NCBI RefSeq assembly: GCF_041154505.1
Contig: NZ_AP028672.1
Span: 1,253,001 to 1,317,000, forward strand
From: Acidovorax sp. A79
Lineage (GTDB): Bacteria; Pseudomonadota; Gammaproteobacteria; Burkholderiales; Burkholderiaceae_C
DNA length: 64,000 nucleotides
Reading direction: 5' to 3'
Part shown: one piece after another, positions 47,009 to 58,460 of the stretch
Layout: each line of letters opens with the position of its first letter
Position numbering within the stretch: position 1 is the first letter of the stretch
Notes under the pieces: generated by a model
Database searches by the model: none
The model's input: the letters and a program-made list of their open reading frames with translations, nothing else
Told to the model about the DNA's origin: nothing
Translations under genes and position numbers: made by a program

Positions 47009-47017
47009 TTATCCACA
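47009..47017 (+). promoter_or_regulatory. DnaA box upstream of dnaK
   Basis: TTATCCACA, exact match to the DnaA consensus, 43 bases before the dnaK start in the grpE-dnaK gap. Possibly incidental. Confidence 0.45.
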
Positions 47018-47060
47018 AGTTACTAGCCATCCAAACCATTCCAGCATTCGGAGAAAAATC

Positions 47061-49016
<1,956 letters not shown>

Positions 49017-49105
49017 ACACGCCCCGTTTGACCCGAGCCGCCGCGCGAGTTTCCTGACAGGGGGGCTTGCGCGGCGTTCCTGTTCCAACCGGGCTCAGAA
49101 AGACC

Positions 49106-50251
49106 ATGTCCAAACGAGACTTTTACGAAATCCTGGGCGTTCCCAAGAACGCCTCGGACGAAGAAATCAAGAAGGCCTATCGCAAGCTGGCGATGAAGCA
49201 CCACCCCGACCGCAACCAGGGGGATGCGGCCAAGCCTGCCGAAGAGAAATTCAAGGAGGCCAAGGAGGCCTACGAGATGCTCTCCGACCCGCAAAAGCGG
49301 GCCGCGTATGACCAGTACGGCCATGCCGGGGTGGACCCCAACATGCGCGGCCCCGGGGGCCCGGGCGCGGAAGGCTTCGGCGGGTTCGCCGAGGCCTTCG
49401 GCGACATCTTCGGCGACATGTTCGGCCAGCAGGGCGGGCGTGGGCGCGGTGCTGGCGGACGCCAGGTGTACCGGGGCAGCGACCTCAGCTACGCCATGGA
49501 GATCACCCTGGAAGAAGCCGCGCGCGGCAAGGATGCGCAGATCCGCATCCCCTCGTGGGAAAGCTGCGACACCTGCCACGGCAGCGGCGCCAAGCCCGGC
49601 ACCAGCGCCAAGACCTGCGGCACCTGCCAGGGCGCGGGCACGGTGCAGATGCGCCAGGGCTTCTTCAGTGTGCAGCAGACCTGCCCGCACTGCCGCGGCA
49701 CGGGCAAGATCATTCCCGAACCCTGCACCACCTGCCACGGCCAGGGCAAGCTCAAGAAGCAAAAGACGCTGGAAGTGAAGATCCCCGCCGGCATCGACGA
49801 CGGCATGCGCATCCGCAGCACGGGCAACGGCGAACCAGGCACCAACGGCGGCCCGCCCGGCGACCTGTACATCGAGATCCGCCTGAAGAAGCACGACATC
49901 TTCGAGCGCGACGGCGACGACCTGCACTGCCAGGTGCCCGTGAGCTTCATCACGGCGGCGCTGGGCGGCGAGATCGAGGTGCCGACGCTCGCGGGCAAGG
50001 CGGCCATCGACATCCCCGAAGGCACCCAGGCCGGCAAGCAGTTCCGCCTGCGCGGCAAGGGCATCAAGGGCGTGCGCGCCAGCTACCCCGGCGACCTGTA
50101 CTGCCACATCGCGGTGGAAACGCCGGTCAAGCTCACCGAGCACCAGCGCAAGCTGTTGCGCGAGCTGGAAGACTCCCTCAAGAAGGGTGGCGCCCGCCAC
50201 TCGCCCAGCGGCGAGAGCTGGACGGACCGGCTGAAGAACTTCTTCAGCTGA
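49106..50251 (+). CDS. dnaJ: Chaperone DnaJ (Hsp40)
   Basis: Hsp40 of 381 residues. The J domain has the HPD motif (KHHPDRNQG); a Gly/Phe region (about 78-120) follows; the zinc domain shows four CxxCxGxG-type repeats ([32 protein letters not shown]). The C-terminal substrate domain follows. ATG 49106 was chosen over an in-frame upstream start because it begins the J domain ([12 protein letters not shown]). It ends with a strong terminator. Confidence 0.97.
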   Translation: MSKRDFYEILGVPKNASDEEIKKAYRKLAMKHHPDRNQGDAAKPAEEKFKEAKEAYEMLSDPQKRAAYDQYGHAGVDPNMRGPGGPGAEGFGGFAEAFGDIFGDMFGQQGGRGRGAGGRQVYRGSDLSYAMEITLEEAARGKDAQIRIPSWESCDTCHGSGAKPGTSAKTCGTCQGAGTVQMRQGFFSVQQTCPHCRGTGKIIPEPCTTCHGQGKLKKQKTLEVKIPAGIDDGMRIRSTGNGEPGTNGGPPGDLYIEIRLKKHDIFERDGDDLHCQVPVSFITAALGGEIEVPTLAGKAAIDIPEGTQAGKQFRLRGKGIKGVRASYPGDLYCHIAVETPVKLTEHQRKLLRELEDSLKKGGARHSPSGESWTDRLKNFFS

Positions 50252-50271
50252 TCCGGGCGCCAGCGCCTGCC

Positions 50272-50313
50272 AAAAACCGCCTGCGGCCTATCTACGGCCC
50301 AGGCGGTTTTTTT
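50272..50313 (+). terminator. Terminator downstream of dnaJ, overlapping a convergent gene end
   Basis: AACCGCCTG, a loop of about 16 bases that can itself pair, CAGGCGGTT, then seven T residues on the + strand; the left side has an A run, so it can also work on the - strand. The last codons of the opposite lytic transglycosylase lie inside it. Confidence 0.85.
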
Positions 50314-51230
50314 GCGCGCGCCGACGCCAGCGATGCAGGGCCGGCCACAGGCCGCTCGTGCTGCGCAGAGCGGTAAAAACCCAGGATGCGGCGCACGTAC
50401 TCGCGGGTCTCCGCATAGGGAGGAACACCGCCGTGGCGCTCCACGGCCTTTTCGCCGGCGTTATAGGCGGCCGATGTCAGGGCGACATCGCCGGCAAAAC
50501 GGTCCAGCAGCCAGCGCAGATAGGCCAGCCCGCCCCGCACGTTCTGCTCGGGGCTCCAGGCGTCCCGGACGCCAAAACGCTCCGCCGTCTCCGGAATCAG
50601 CTGCATCAGCCCCTGCGCATTGCGGGGCGACAGCGCACGGGCCTGGAAGTTGGACTCCGACCGCACGATGGCCAGCGCCAGCCGTGGGTCCACGTCGAAG
50701 CGGGGCGCGAGCCGCTGCACCAGTTCCGCGTGGCGGCGCTTGTCGTCCGGCAGGTTGCTCACGTAGCGGTCCACCACCTCCTGCGGCACCACCTCCTGGG
50801 CGGAGTCCCTGACCTCCAGCCGAGGGGCCTCACCCGTGGTGAGGCAGTCGGGGAGGTGGTCGCCGGGCACCATGCCCTGCGCCAGGCTGCGGGCCTTCTC
50901 ATGCCCACGCTGGGCGGCCATGGCGAGCAGGGTGGCCGCCGCTGCAGGATCGGGCACCACGTCACGTCCATGCAGCAACAGGCGGCCCAGGCGGTACTGC
51001 GCCTCCACGCTGCCATAGCGCGCCGCGTCGCAATACCGCGAGGCAGCGCGGTGCGGCTGGCGCCGCACCTCCGCGACGTAGCCCTCTTCCAGCCAGCGCG
51101 ACAGCACGGGGGGCTCGTCGGCCCACTCGGGCGGCTCGTCCGGCACCTGCGCGTGCACACCCGTGCCCCCGGCGATCAGGACCGCCGCCAGCACGGGACC
51201 GTGCGCTGGAGAGGAAAACCAGGGTTGCAT
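50292..51230 (-). CDS. Lytic transglycosylase, SLT type
   Basis: Exported peptidoglycan-cleaving enzyme of about 312 residues. A signal peptide (HGPVLAAVLIAGGTGVHA) is followed by a region with Sel1/TPR-like helices (AQYRLGRLLLHGRD, LAMAAQRGHEKA), then the SLT domain: the catalytic Glu in ALAIVRSESNFQARALSP, NAQGLMQLIPETAERFGV, NVRGGLAYLRWLLDRF and ALTSAAYNAGEKAVERHGG. The start at 51230 places the signal peptide at the N-terminus; an ATG at 51299 is possible. The final codons (AKKPPGP, stop) are encoded by the dnaJ terminator. Confidence 0.85.
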   Translation of the reverse strand: MQPWFSSPAHGPVLAAVLIAGGTGVHAQVPDEPPEWADEPPVLSRWLEEGYVAEVRRQPHRAASRYCDAARYGSVEAQYRLGRLLLHGRDVVPDPAAAATLLAMAAQRGHEKARSLAQGMVPGDHLPDCLTTGEAPRLEVRDSAQEVVPQEVVDRYVSNLPDDKRRHAELVQRLAPRFDVDPRLALAIVRSESNFQARALSPRNAQGLMQLIPETAERFGVRDAWSPEQNVRGGLAYLRWLLDRFAGDVALTSAAYNAGEKAVERHGGVPPYAETREYVRRILGFYRSAQHERPVAGPASLASARAKKPPGP

Positions 51231-51475
51231 GCCAGAACCCGCCTGCGGAGACAACCGCCCAAAACCGCTCACCCGAGTGGAAGCGGCGCCCCACGGTAGC
51301 ACCGAAGTCCCCATGGCAACAGGAAAACATTGCCAGCCGCCATTTCTTGATCTGAGGCAAGAAGCCGCCGGCAGGCCGCCCCCGCCCACCCGCCCGCGAA
51401 GTAGCATGGAAATCCACGCTGCCGCCCTCCAGGGCGGCACCACGGCCCCAGGACCATCGCGCAGGAGCATCCGGC

Positions 51476-52846
51476 ATGAACAACGACGTCAACCTCACCT
51501 TCCTGGGCGGCTCCGGCACGGTCACAGGGTCCAAATACCTGGTCCGCCACAACGGCAGGTGCCTGCTGGTCGATTGCGGCCTGTTCCAGGGGTACAAGCA
51601 GCTGCGCCTGCGCAACTGGCAGCCCTTGCCCGTCACGCCCCGGCAGATCGACGCGGTGGTGCTGACCCATGCGCACCTGGACCACAGCGGCTACCTGCCC
51701 CTGCTGGCCCGCGACGGCTATGCCCGCGCCATCCACTGCACACCGGCCACACGCGACCTGTGCACCATCCTGCTGCCCGACAGCGGACACCTGCAGGAGG
51801 AAGACGCCGCGTACCTCAACCGGCACCAGCTCAGCAGCCACACCCCCGCCCTGCCCCTGTACACCCGGCTCGACGCACTGCACTGCCTCAAGCAGTTCCA
51901 GGTCCATGCCTTCCACCAGGTGTTCGAGCCCCTGCCGGGCTGGCGCGTGACCTTTTCCCCCGCAGGCCACATCCTGGGGGCGGCCAGCGTGCTGCTGGAA
52001 GTGGGGGGCCGCCGCATCCTGTTCTCGGGCGACCTGGGGCGGCCCGACGACCTGCTCATGAACCCGCCCGATGCTCCGCCCCCGGCGGACACGGTCCTCA
52101 TCGAGTCCACCTATGGCGACCGCGAGCACCCCGCAGAAGACTTGCAGGGCGAGCTGGGCGCCGCCCTGCAGCGCCTGGCGGCCCGTGGCGGCATTGCCGT
52201 GGTGCCGGTGTTCGCCGTGGGCCGCGCGCAGGTGGTCCTGCATGCCATCGGCCAGCTCAAGGCGCGCGGGGTGGTGCCCGCCTCGCTCAAGGTGTTTTTG
52301 GACAGCCCCATGGCGGTCAGCACCACGGGGCTGTTCCAGCATCACATGCAGGAACACCGGCTGAGCGGCCGCGAGGTGCAGGCGCTGGAACATGGCGCCA
52401 CCATGGTCCAGACGCCCGAACAATCCAAGGGGCTGGCCAGGCTGCATGGCCCCATGGTCATCCTGTCGGCCAGTGGCATGGCCACGGGGGGCCGCGTGCT
52501 GCACCACCTGGCGCTGCACGCGGGTGACCACCGCAACATGGTCATCCTGACCGGCCACCAGGCCCCCGGCACCCGGGGCGCGCGCCTGGCGGCGGGCGAA
52601 AAGAACATCCGCATCCACGGCCAGGACGTGGCCGTGCGCGCGGAGGTGGTGCATCTGTCGTCCGCCTCGGCGCATGCGGACGGCCACCAGCTCATCGCCT
52701 GGCTGCGCAGCATGGGCCATGCGCCGGACCAGGTGTACGTGGTGCACGGAGAAATGGGCGCCGCCGACATGCTGCGCCAGCGCATCGAGCACGAACTGCG
52801 CTGGCACGCCCTGGTGCCGGAGCACGGCAGCACCTGCGCCGCCTGA
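51476..52846 (+). CDS. Metallo-beta-lactamase fold, beta-CASP RNase-like hydrolase
   Basis: Protein of 456 residues. The metal site is shown by VVLTHAHLDHSGYLP (H-x-H-x-D-H), then PAGHILGAASVLLEVGG and FSGDLGRPDDLLM. The beta-CASP cap domain follows (IESTYGDREHPAEDL, VVPVFAVGRAQ), then ILSASGMATGGRVLHHL, HQAPGTRGARL and VHLSSASAHADGHQLIAWL. It resembles the YSH1/CPSF73-like RNases found in many bacteria. Neither promoter nor partner gene identifies its substrate. The divergent lytic transglycosylase starts 245 bases away. Confidence 0.87.
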   Translation: MNNDVNLTFLGGSGTVTGSKYLVRHNGRCLLVDCGLFQGYKQLRLRNWQPLPVTPRQIDAVVLTHAHLDHSGYLPLLARDGYARAIHCTPATRDLCTILLPDSGHLQEEDAAYLNRHQLSSHTPALPLYTRLDALHCLKQFQVHAFHQVFEPLPGWRVTFSPAGHILGAASVLLEVGGRRILFSGDLGRPDDLLMNPPDAPPPADTVLIESTYGDREHPAEDLQGELGAALQRLAARGGIAVVPVFAVGRAQVVLHAIGQLKARGVVPASLKVFLDSPMAVSTTGLFQHHMQEHRLSGREVQALEHGATMVQTPEQSKGLARLHGPMVILSASGMATGGRVLHHLALHAGDHRNMVILTGHQAPGTRGARLAAGEKNIRIHGQDVAVRAEVVHLSSASAHADGHQLIAWLRSMGHAPDQVYVVHGEMGAADMLRQRIEHELRWHALVPEHGSTCAA

Positions 52847-52957
52847 GCCTCCGGGCTTCTTGAGCACGCGTCGCCCGCTGGGGTCACAGCGGAGCGGCAG
52901 CCCAGCCATCGCGCACAACGATGGCGACCAATTCATAATAGGAAGAAAATACAGAAC

Positions 52958-52974
52958 CTTCTCTTTTCGAGAAG
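52958..52974. promoter_or_regulatory. Inverted repeat upstream of the LysR gene
   Basis: CTTCTC-TTTTC-GAGAAG, a perfect 6-bp inverted repeat 11 bases before the LysR start. It could be an autoregulatory operator or a start-proximal RNA stem. An A/T-rich region with ATAATAGG lies just upstream. Confidence 0.4.
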
Positions 52975-52985
52975 ACAATGACACG

Positions 52986-53939
52986 ATGAAAAGCTCCGAG
53001 CGCAGTTTTGCGCGCCGTATCGACCTGACCTCGCTGCAGCTGTTTGTGGCGGTGTGCGAGCTGGGCAGCATCGGCCGGGCGGCCGAGCGGGAGTTCATTG
53101 CCGCATCGGCCGTGAGCAAGCGCCTGTCCGACCTGGAAACAGCCGTGGACACCGCCCTGCTCTACCGCCACAGCCGCGGCGTCACGCTGACGCCCGCGGG
53201 CGAAAGCCTGCTGCACCACGCGCGCACCGTGCTGTTCGGGCTCGAACGCATGCAGGGTGAACTCAGCGAATACGCCGACGGCGTGCGTGGCCATGTGCGC
53301 ATGCACGCCAACATCTCGGCCATCTTCCAGTTCCTGCCGGAAGACCTGGGCGCGTTCGCCCGGGAGCACAGCCAGATCAAGATCGACCTGCAGGAACACC
53401 TGAGCAGCGACGTGCTGCATGCCGTGCAGGAGGGCGCGGCGGACCTGGGCATCTGCAATGTCAGCATGGCCAGCGGCAACGGCGCCATGGAACTGCAAAG
53501 CCGCCCGTACCGCGCCGACAACCTGGTGCTGGTTGTGCCGCAGGCGCATGAACTGGCGGGACGTGACGCCATCAATTTTGAAGACATCCTGGACTGGGAC
53601 ATCGTTGGCCTGCATGCCAACAGCAGCATCAGCCTGGCCATGCGCTCGGCGGCTGCGGCGGCCGGGCGCCCGCTGCGCCAGCGCATCCAGGTCACCGGGC
53701 TGGACGCCATGTGCCGGATGATCGACAGCGGCCTGGGCGTGGGCTTGCTGCCCGACCGCGCCTTTGAGCTCATGCGCGGCGTGGGCCGGCTGCAGGCCAT
53801 TGCACTGACGGACGCCTGGGCCCACCGCGAGCTGCGCGTGGTGGCCCGCGATTTCGATGCCCTGCCCGTCACCGCCCGTCTGCTGGTGGAGCACCTTGCT
53901 CCCCGCGCCGCGGCCGTGTCGCCCGGGCCCCAACACTAA
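52986..53939 (+). CDS. LysR family transcriptional regulator
   Basis: Regulator of 317 residues. The N-terminal winged helix-turn-helix is [39 protein letters not shown], followed by the linker helix and a periplasmic-binding-like effector domain (about 95-300). The open frame runs upstream into the previous gene, but ATG 52986 starts the usual LysR N-terminus. It lies 32 bases before leuC on the same strand and may be co-transcribed with it; whether it controls leu genes is inferred from position only. Confidence 0.88.
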   Translation: MKSSERSFARRIDLTSLQLFVAVCELGSIGRAAEREFIAASAVSKRLSDLETAVDTALLYRHSRGVTLTPAGESLLHHARTVLFGLERMQGELSEYADGVRGHVRMHANISAIFQFLPEDLGAFAREHSQIKIDLQEHLSSDVLHAVQEGAADLGICNVSMASGNGAMELQSRPYRADNLVLVVPQAHELAGRDAINFEDILDWDIVGLHANSSISLAMRSAAAAAGRPLRQRIQVTGLDAMCRMIDSGLGVGLLPDRAFELMRGVGRLQAIALTDAWAHRELRVVARDFDALPVTARLLVEHLAPRAAAVSPGPQH

Positions 53940-53971
53940 AATCACCCCACCTGAAGGAAGAGAGCCACCCC

Positions 53972-55393
53972 ATGGGACGCACCCTGTACGACAAGATCTG
54001 GGACGAACACGTCGTCCACACCGAAGAGGACGGCACTTCCATCCTCTACATCGACCGCCACCTGGTGCACGAAGTCACCAGTCCGCAGGCCTTCGAAGGC
54101 CTGCGCGAGGCGGGCCGCAAGGTCTGGCGCATGAGCTCCATCGTGGCCACGGCCGACCACAACACGCCGACGACGGGCTGGGAGGCAGGCTATGACGGCA
54201 TCACCGATCCGATCAGCAAGGAACAGATCACCACGCTGAACGACAACATGGCGCAGATCTCGCCCGCTGCGTTCTTCCCGTTCATGCACAAGCGCCAGGG
54301 CATCGTGCACGTGATCGGCCCGGAGAACGGCGCCACCCTGCCCGGCATGACCGTGGTGTGCGGCGACAGCCACACCAGCACCCACGGCGCATTTGGCGCG
54401 CTGGCCCACGGCATCGGCACCAGCGAGGTCGAGCACGTGATGGCCACGCAAACCCTGCTGGCCAAGAAGGCCAAGAACATGCTGGTGCAGGTGGACGGCA
54501 CGCTCGCCAAAGGCGTGACCCCCAAGGACGTGGTGCTGGCCATCATCGGCAAGATCGGCACGGCCGGCGGCACGGGCTACACCATCGAGTTTGCGGGCTC
54601 CGTCTTCCGCGCCATGAGCATGGAAGGCCGCATGACCGTGTGCAACATGGCCATCGAAGGCGGCGCGCGTGCGGGCCTGGTGGCGGTGGACGACAAGACC
54701 ATTGACTACGTCAAGGGCCGCCCCCTCTCGCCCACGGGCGTGGAATGGGACCAGGCCGTGGCGTACTGGAAGACCTTGCATTCGGATGCCGACGCGAAGT
54801 TCGACACCGTCGTCAAGCTCGACGCCGCCGACATCGTGCCGCAGGTCACCTGGGGCACCTCGCCCGAGATGGTGCTGGGCGTGGACGCCCGCGTGCCCGA
54901 CCCCGACAAGGAAAAGGACGCCAACAAGCGCGGCGCCATCGAGCGCGCGCTGACCTACATGGGCCTGCAGCCGGGCAAGCCGATCAACGACATCACCATC
55001 GACAAGGTGTTCATCGGTTCGTGCACCAACAGCCGCATCGAAGACATGCGCGAAGCCGCCGCCGTGGTGAAGAACCTGGGCCGCAAGGTCGCCAGCAACG
55101 TGAAGCTGGCCATGGTCGTGCCCGGCTCGGGCCTGGTCAAGGAACAGGCCGAGCGCGAAGGCCTGGACAAGATCTTTGTGGCCGCGGGCTTTGAGTGGCG
55201 CGAACCCGGCTGCTCCATGTGCCTGGCCATGAATGCCGACCGCCTGGAGCCCGGCGAGCGCTGCGCCAGCACCAGCAACCGCAACTTCGAAGGGCGCCAG
55301 GGCGCTGGCGGCCGCACGCACCTGGTGAGCCCCGCCATGGCCGCCGCCGCCGCCGTGCACGGCCACTTTGTGGACATTCGTCAATTTGCCTGA
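53972..55393 (+). CDS. leuC: 3-isopropylmalate dehydratase large subunit
   Basis: Iron-sulfur enzyme subunit of 473 residues in leucine synthesis. [15 protein letters not shown] begins the protein; [38 protein letters not shown] and [14 protein letters not shown] supply the three 4Fe-4S cysteines. [15 protein letters not shown] ends the protein. Partner LeuD follows after a small lipoprotein gene. A GGAAGAGAG site precedes the start. Confidence 0.97.
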   Translation: MGRTLYDKIWDEHVVHTEEDGTSILYIDRHLVHEVTSPQAFEGLREAGRKVWRMSSIVATADHNTPTTGWEAGYDGITDPISKEQITTLNDNMAQISPAAFFPFMHKRQGIVHVIGPENGATLPGMTVVCGDSHTSTHGAFGALAHGIGTSEVEHVMATQTLLAKKAKNMLVQVDGTLAKGVTPKDVVLAIIGKIGTAGGTGYTIEFAGSVFRAMSMEGRMTVCNMAIEGGARAGLVAVDDKTIDYVKGRPLSPTGVEWDQAVAYWKTLHSDADAKFDTVVKLDAADIVPQVTWGTSPEMVLGVDARVPDPDKEKDANKRGAIERALTYMGLQPGKPINDITIDKVFIGSCTNSRIEDMREAAAVVKNLGRKVASNVKLAMVVPGSGLVKEQAEREGLDKIFVAAGFEWREPGCSMCLAMNADRLEPGERCASTSNRNFEGRQGAGGRTHLVSPAMAAAAAVHGHFVDIRQFA

Positions 55394-55405
55394 AGGAGCC
55401 CTGTC

Positions 55406-55531
55406 ATGAAAAAGACCGCAACCCTCATCGTGCTCGCCATCACCTTCGTGCTGGCCGGCTGCAACACCGTCAAGGGCGTGGGCCAGGACGTACAGCGTGC
55501 CGGCGGCGCCCTCGAGCGCGCCGCCAAGTAA
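55406..55531 (+). CDS. Entericidin-family small lipoprotein
   Basis: Peptide lipoprotein of 41 residues: [20 protein letters not shown] (signal peptide with lipobox LAGC), then [20 protein letters not shown], which matches the entericidin pattern. GAAGGAG precedes the ATG. It sits between leuC and leuD, a placement I know from other Burkholderiales. Entericidin-like proteins are envelope lipoproteins linked to stress and cell lysis in enterics; there is no antidote partner here, so a toxin role is not implied. Confidence 0.88.
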   Translation: MKKTATLIVLAITFVLAGCNTVKGVGQDVQRAGGALERAAK

Positions 55532-55544
55532 TCCAGAGAACGCC

Positions 55545-56195
55545 ATGCAGAAATTCACCTTGCTCAAAGGCCTCGTGGCCCCGATGGACCGCGAGAACGT
55601 CGATACCGACGCGATCATCCCCAAGCAGTTCCTCAAGTCGATCAAGAAGACCGGCTTTGGCGTGAACCTGTTCGACGAGTGGCGCTACCTGGACCACGGC
55701 GAGCCCGGCCAGGACCCCGCCAGCCGCAAGCCCAACCCCGACTTCGTGCTGAACCAGCCGCGCTACGCGGGCGCCTCCGTGCTGCTGGCGCGCAAGAACT
55801 TCGGCTGCGGCTCCAGCCGCGAGCACGCGCCCTGGGCGCTGGACCAGTACGGCTTTCGCGCCGTGATCGCGCCCAGCTTCGCCGACATCTTCTTCAACAA
55901 CTGCTTCAAGAACGGCCTGCTGCCCATCGTGCTGCCCGAGGCCACGGTGGCCCAGCTGTTCGACGAAGTGCTGGCCTTCCCCGGCTACCAGCTCACCATC
56001 GACCTGGAGCGCCAGGTCATCGTGCGTCCGCAGGGCCAAGAGATTCCGTTCGAGGTGCAGGCCTTCCGCAAATACTGCCTGCTCAACGGCTTTGACGACA
56101 TCGGCCTGACCTTGCGCCAGTCCGACAAGATCAAGGCCTTTGAAGTAGAGCGGCTGGCCACCAAGCCCTGGCTGGCGCACACCATGGTGTCGTGA
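55545..56195 (+). CDS. leuD: 3-isopropylmalate dehydratase small subunit
   Basis: Subunit of 216 residues that completes LeuC. Begins [51 protein letters not shown] and [20 protein letters not shown] are the swivel-domain signatures. The ATG at 55545 was chosen over an in-frame start inside the lipoprotein gene. Starts 13 bases after that gene. Confidence 0.96.
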   Translation: MQKFTLLKGLVAPMDRENVDTDAIIPKQFLKSIKKTGFGVNLFDEWRYLDHGEPGQDPASRKPNPDFVLNQPRYAGASVLLARKNFGCGSSREHAPWALDQYGFRAVIAPSFADIFFNNCFKNGLLPIVLPEATVAQLFDEVLAFPGYQLTIDLERQVIVRPQGQEIPFEVQAFRKYCLLNGFDDIGLTLRQSDKIKAFEVERLATKPWLAHTMVS

Positions 56196-56211
56196 GACGG
56201 CGCAGGCATCC

Positions 56212-56270
56212 AAAATATCATTCAAATTGGCTTCTAGCGCTTTACCCATAAGCGCTGATAGCTATCAAAA
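56212..56270. repeat. Dispersed palindromic repeat, copy F
   Basis: TTGGCTTCTAGCGCTT (56227-56242), loop TACCCAT, AAGCGCTGATAGCTAT (56250-56265), then A-rich sequence. It fills the leuD-leuB gap just before the leuB start, so it may affect relative expression of the two genes. Confidence 0.75.
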
Positions 56271-56284
56271 ACAAAGCAAATTCA

Positions 56285-57358
56285 ATGAAAATCGCAGTTC
56301 TGCCGGGTGACGGCATTGGCACCGAAATCGTCTCTGAAGCCGTCAAGGTTCTGGAGGCCCTGGAACTCCCGTTCGAGATGGAATCCGCCCTGGTGGGCGG
56401 CGTGGCGTACGACGCGCACGGCCATCCACTGCCCGAGTCCACGCTCAAGCTCGCCAAGGAAGCCGACGCCATCCTGTTCGGCGCCGTGGGCGACTGGAAA
56501 TACGACAAGCTCGACCGCCCCCTGCGCCCCGAACAAGCCATCCTGGGCCTGCGCAAGAACCTGGGCCTGTTCGCCAACTTCCGCCCCGCCATCTGCTACG
56601 AGCAGCTGGTGGGTGCATCCAGCCTCAAGCCCGAGCTGATCGCGGGCCTGGACATCCTCATCATCCGCGAGCTGACGGGCGACATCTACTTCGGCCAGCC
56701 CCGCGGCCGCCGCGTGGCCACCGACGGCCACTTCCCCGGTGCCGAGGAAGCCTTCGACACCATGCGCTACAGCCGCCCCGAGATCGAGCGCATCGCCCAC
56801 GTCGCCTTCCAGGCTGCGCGCAAGCGCAACAAGAAGGTCACCAGCGTGGACAAGGCCAACGTGCTCGAAACCTTCCAGTTCTGGAAGGACGTGGTCACCG
56901 ACGTGCACAAGGAATACCCCGACGTCGAGCTGCAGCACATGTATGTCGATAACGCCGCCATGCAGCTCGTGAAGGCGCCCAAGGCGTTCGACGTGGTGGT
57001 CACGGGCAACATGTTCGGCGACATCCTGTCGGACGAAGCCTCCATGCTCACCGGCTCCATCGGCATGCTGCCCTCGGCCAGCCTGAACAGCACCAACCAG
57101 GGCCTGTACGAGCCCAGCCACGGCAGTGCGCCGGACATCGCCGGCAAGGGCGTGGCCAACCCGCTGGCCACCATCCTGTCGGCCGCGATGATGCTGCGCT
57201 TCAGCCTGAACCAGGAAGCCGCCGCCCAGCGCATCGAAGCCGCGGTGCAGAAGGTGCTGGCCCAGGGCCTGCGCACCCCCGACATCTACAGCGAAGGCAC
57301 CACCAAGGTGGGCACGGCGCAGATGGGCGATGCAGTGGTCAAGGCGCTGGCCGCCTGA
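56285..57358 (+). CDS. leuB: 3-isopropylmalate dehydrogenase
   Basis: NAD-dependent enzyme of 357 residues. [23 protein letters not shown] opens the protein. [68 protein letters not shown] and [29 protein letters not shown] complete the family signature. It ends the leuCDB group, followed by a strong terminator. No clear ribosome-binding site: the 5' side is the A-rich end of repeat copy F. Confidence 0.97.
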   Translation: MKIAVLPGDGIGTEIVSEAVKVLEALELPFEMESALVGGVAYDAHGHPLPESTLKLAKEADAILFGAVGDWKYDKLDRPLRPEQAILGLRKNLGLFANFRPAICYEQLVGASSLKPELIAGLDILIIRELTGDIYFGQPRGRRVATDGHFPGAEEAFDTMRYSRPEIERIAHVAFQAARKRNKKVTSVDKANVLETFQFWKDVVTDVHKEYPDVELQHMYVDNAAMQLVKAPKAFDVVVTGNMFGDILSDEASMLTGSIGMLPSASLNSTNQGLYEPSHGSAPDIAGKGVANPLATILSAAMMLRFSLNQEAAAQRIEAAVQKVLAQGLRTPDIYSEGTTKVGTAQMGDAVVKALAA

Positions 57359-57380
57359 ACCCCACCGCCCGGCGGTCACG

Positions 57381-57409
57381 AAAAAGCGCCGGTCCTCCGG
57401 CGCTTTTTT
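57381..57409 (+). terminator. Terminator downstream of leuB (bidirectional)
   Basis: AAAAAGCGCCGG, loop TCCT, CCGGCGCTTTTTT. A run on one side and T run on the other, so it can serve leuB and the convergent gene at 57434. Confidence 0.92.
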
Positions 57410-57433
57410 ATTGTTGTGGCGCCCGCGTGCCGC

Positions 57434-58108
57434 CTACACCCACGCGTTGTCGATGAACTCCATGATGGAATAGCACCGGTTTTCCAGCGGCCGCTCGCGC
57501 ACGGCCGCCACGATGTGCGCGACACCCTCCGCATACGGTGCATCGCCATAGACACGGGTTTCCAGCGTCACGCTGCACGCGCCATCCTCGATCAGCACCC
57601 GGTGGTAAGCGTGGCGGGCGAGATGCTCCTGGGGAATGTGCAGCACGTCCCGTTGCACCCCGGCATCGCGCACGGACCGGATGTCCCCCGGCGCCAGGCC
57701 CAGTGCCTGCGCCATGCTGACGGCCGTGCCCGGCACCGAGGACTTCTGGGCCTGGTGGGATTCGGTCAGCCCGGTGCGGTAGCCGCGAAACAGAGGCCCG
57801 CTGCGCTCCAGCATGGCCATGAACTTGAGCATGAGGATGTTGGTGTTCGGACACAGGACGACCGGAAAACCCACCACACGCCCTTCCAGCCCGGACCCGG
57901 TGGCCAGTTCTACCAACGGGGAGTGCGTGGATTCGCAAAAGGCGCAGGCAGCCTCCAGCTCCCTGCCGGAACCGGCATGCAGCACGACAGATTTTTCTGC
58001 ACGCTGCCCCTCACCGGCCCATGGCAAAACCTGCGCTTCGCCACGGGCAGGCAGCGCCCCCAGAAGCTCCTTGGCCAGCTTGCCTGACCCCACAACGATG
58101 ACTTGCAT
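57434..58108 (-). CDS. Divergent dihydrodipicolinate-reductase-like protein
   Basis: Protein of 224 residues related to DapB but shorter (DapB is usually near 270). It opens VIVVGSGKLAKELLGALP, a short Rossmann start that lacks the full GxxGxxG pattern. The substrate-site motif is GLTESHQAQKSSVPGTAVSMAQAL. Against E. coli EAHHRHKVDAPSGTAL, the first catalytic His and the Lys remain, the second His is Gln, and the Ser is lost. The final segment is RCYSIMEFI. It may use another substrate or be a non-canonical paralogue; a canonical dapB is expected elsewhere. Start ATG 58108 gives the Rossmann N-terminus. Confidence 0.6.
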   Translation of the reverse strand: MQVIVVGSGKLAKELLGALPARGEAQVLPWAGEGQRAEKSVVLHAGSGRELEAACAFCESTHSPLVELATGSGLEGRVVGFPVVLCPNTNILMLKFMAMLERSGPLFRGYRTGLTESHQAQKSSVPGTAVSMAQALGLAPGDIRSVRDAGVQRDVLHIPQEHLARHAYHRVLIEDGACSVTLETRVYGDAPYAEGVAHIVAAVRERPLENRCYSIMEFIDNAWV

Positions 58109-58267
58109 TTCTACTTTCGAATTGAACAAAGGAGGCAAAGGCAGCACTGTAGACCGCCGCACCGGCGTGGCGCGCGGCCAGCCCGGCTGGGCGGGCTCTT
58201 TTTGCGCCGCCCACGGAGGGCGCGCGCCGCAGGGCCGCCAGCGCACCCGGATCCAGGCCGTATCCGG

Positions 58268-58273
58268 TACAAT
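58268..58273 (+). promoter_or_regulatory. Possible -10 element of the asd leader
   Basis: TACAAT, 8 bases before the leader ATG, so transcription would begin almost at the ATG. The -35 side is poor, so the promoter is provisional. Confidence 0.4.
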
Positions 58274-58281
58274 ATTCGCCT

Positions 58282-58383
58282 ATGTTTGCCGCCCGCCCGT
58301 TCGCCCTGAACATCGCACCCGCCGCCCTGGCCGGTGTGGCTGCGCGCGCAACCATCACCAAAACCACGACCATTAAGGGCTGA
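58282..58383 (+). CDS. Candidate asd leader peptide (33 codons, Thr/Ile/Lys-rich end)
   Basis: ORF from ATG 58282 to TGA 58381-58383. The first 23 residues are Ala-rich; residues 23-33 are [11 protein letters not shown], with five Thr, two Ile and two Lys codons in the last ten (from 58351). Asd makes aspartate semialdehyde, the common precursor of Lys, Thr, Met and Ile. The layout matches thr operon leaders, where ribosome stalling at Thr/Ile codons relieves termination. No ribosome-binding site is seen; a leaderless start at the promoter is likely. Translation is not shown. Confidence 0.65.
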   Translation: MFAARPFALNIAPAALAGVAARATITKTTTIKG

Positions 58384-58387
58384 CTCA

Positions 58388-58460
58388 GCCTGGTTCGTCG
58401 TGCGCCCTCCCTGGCCAGACGAGCCAGGCGAGCAGTCCGGTCTGGCACTGTTTCTTATTT
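58388..58460 (+). promoter_or_regulatory. Candidate attenuator of asd: alternative stems then T-rich run
   Basis: Segment 1 GCCTGG (58388-58393) pairs with CCAGGC (58424-58429). Segment 2 CCTGGC (58410-58415) pairs with GCCAGG (58423-58428). GCCAGAC (58414-58420) pairs with GTCTGGC (58440-58446). These share bases, so only one set can form. The last is followed after 4 bases by TTTCTTATTT, like a weak terminator. Segment 1 begins 4 bases after the leader stop. Confidence 0.55.
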
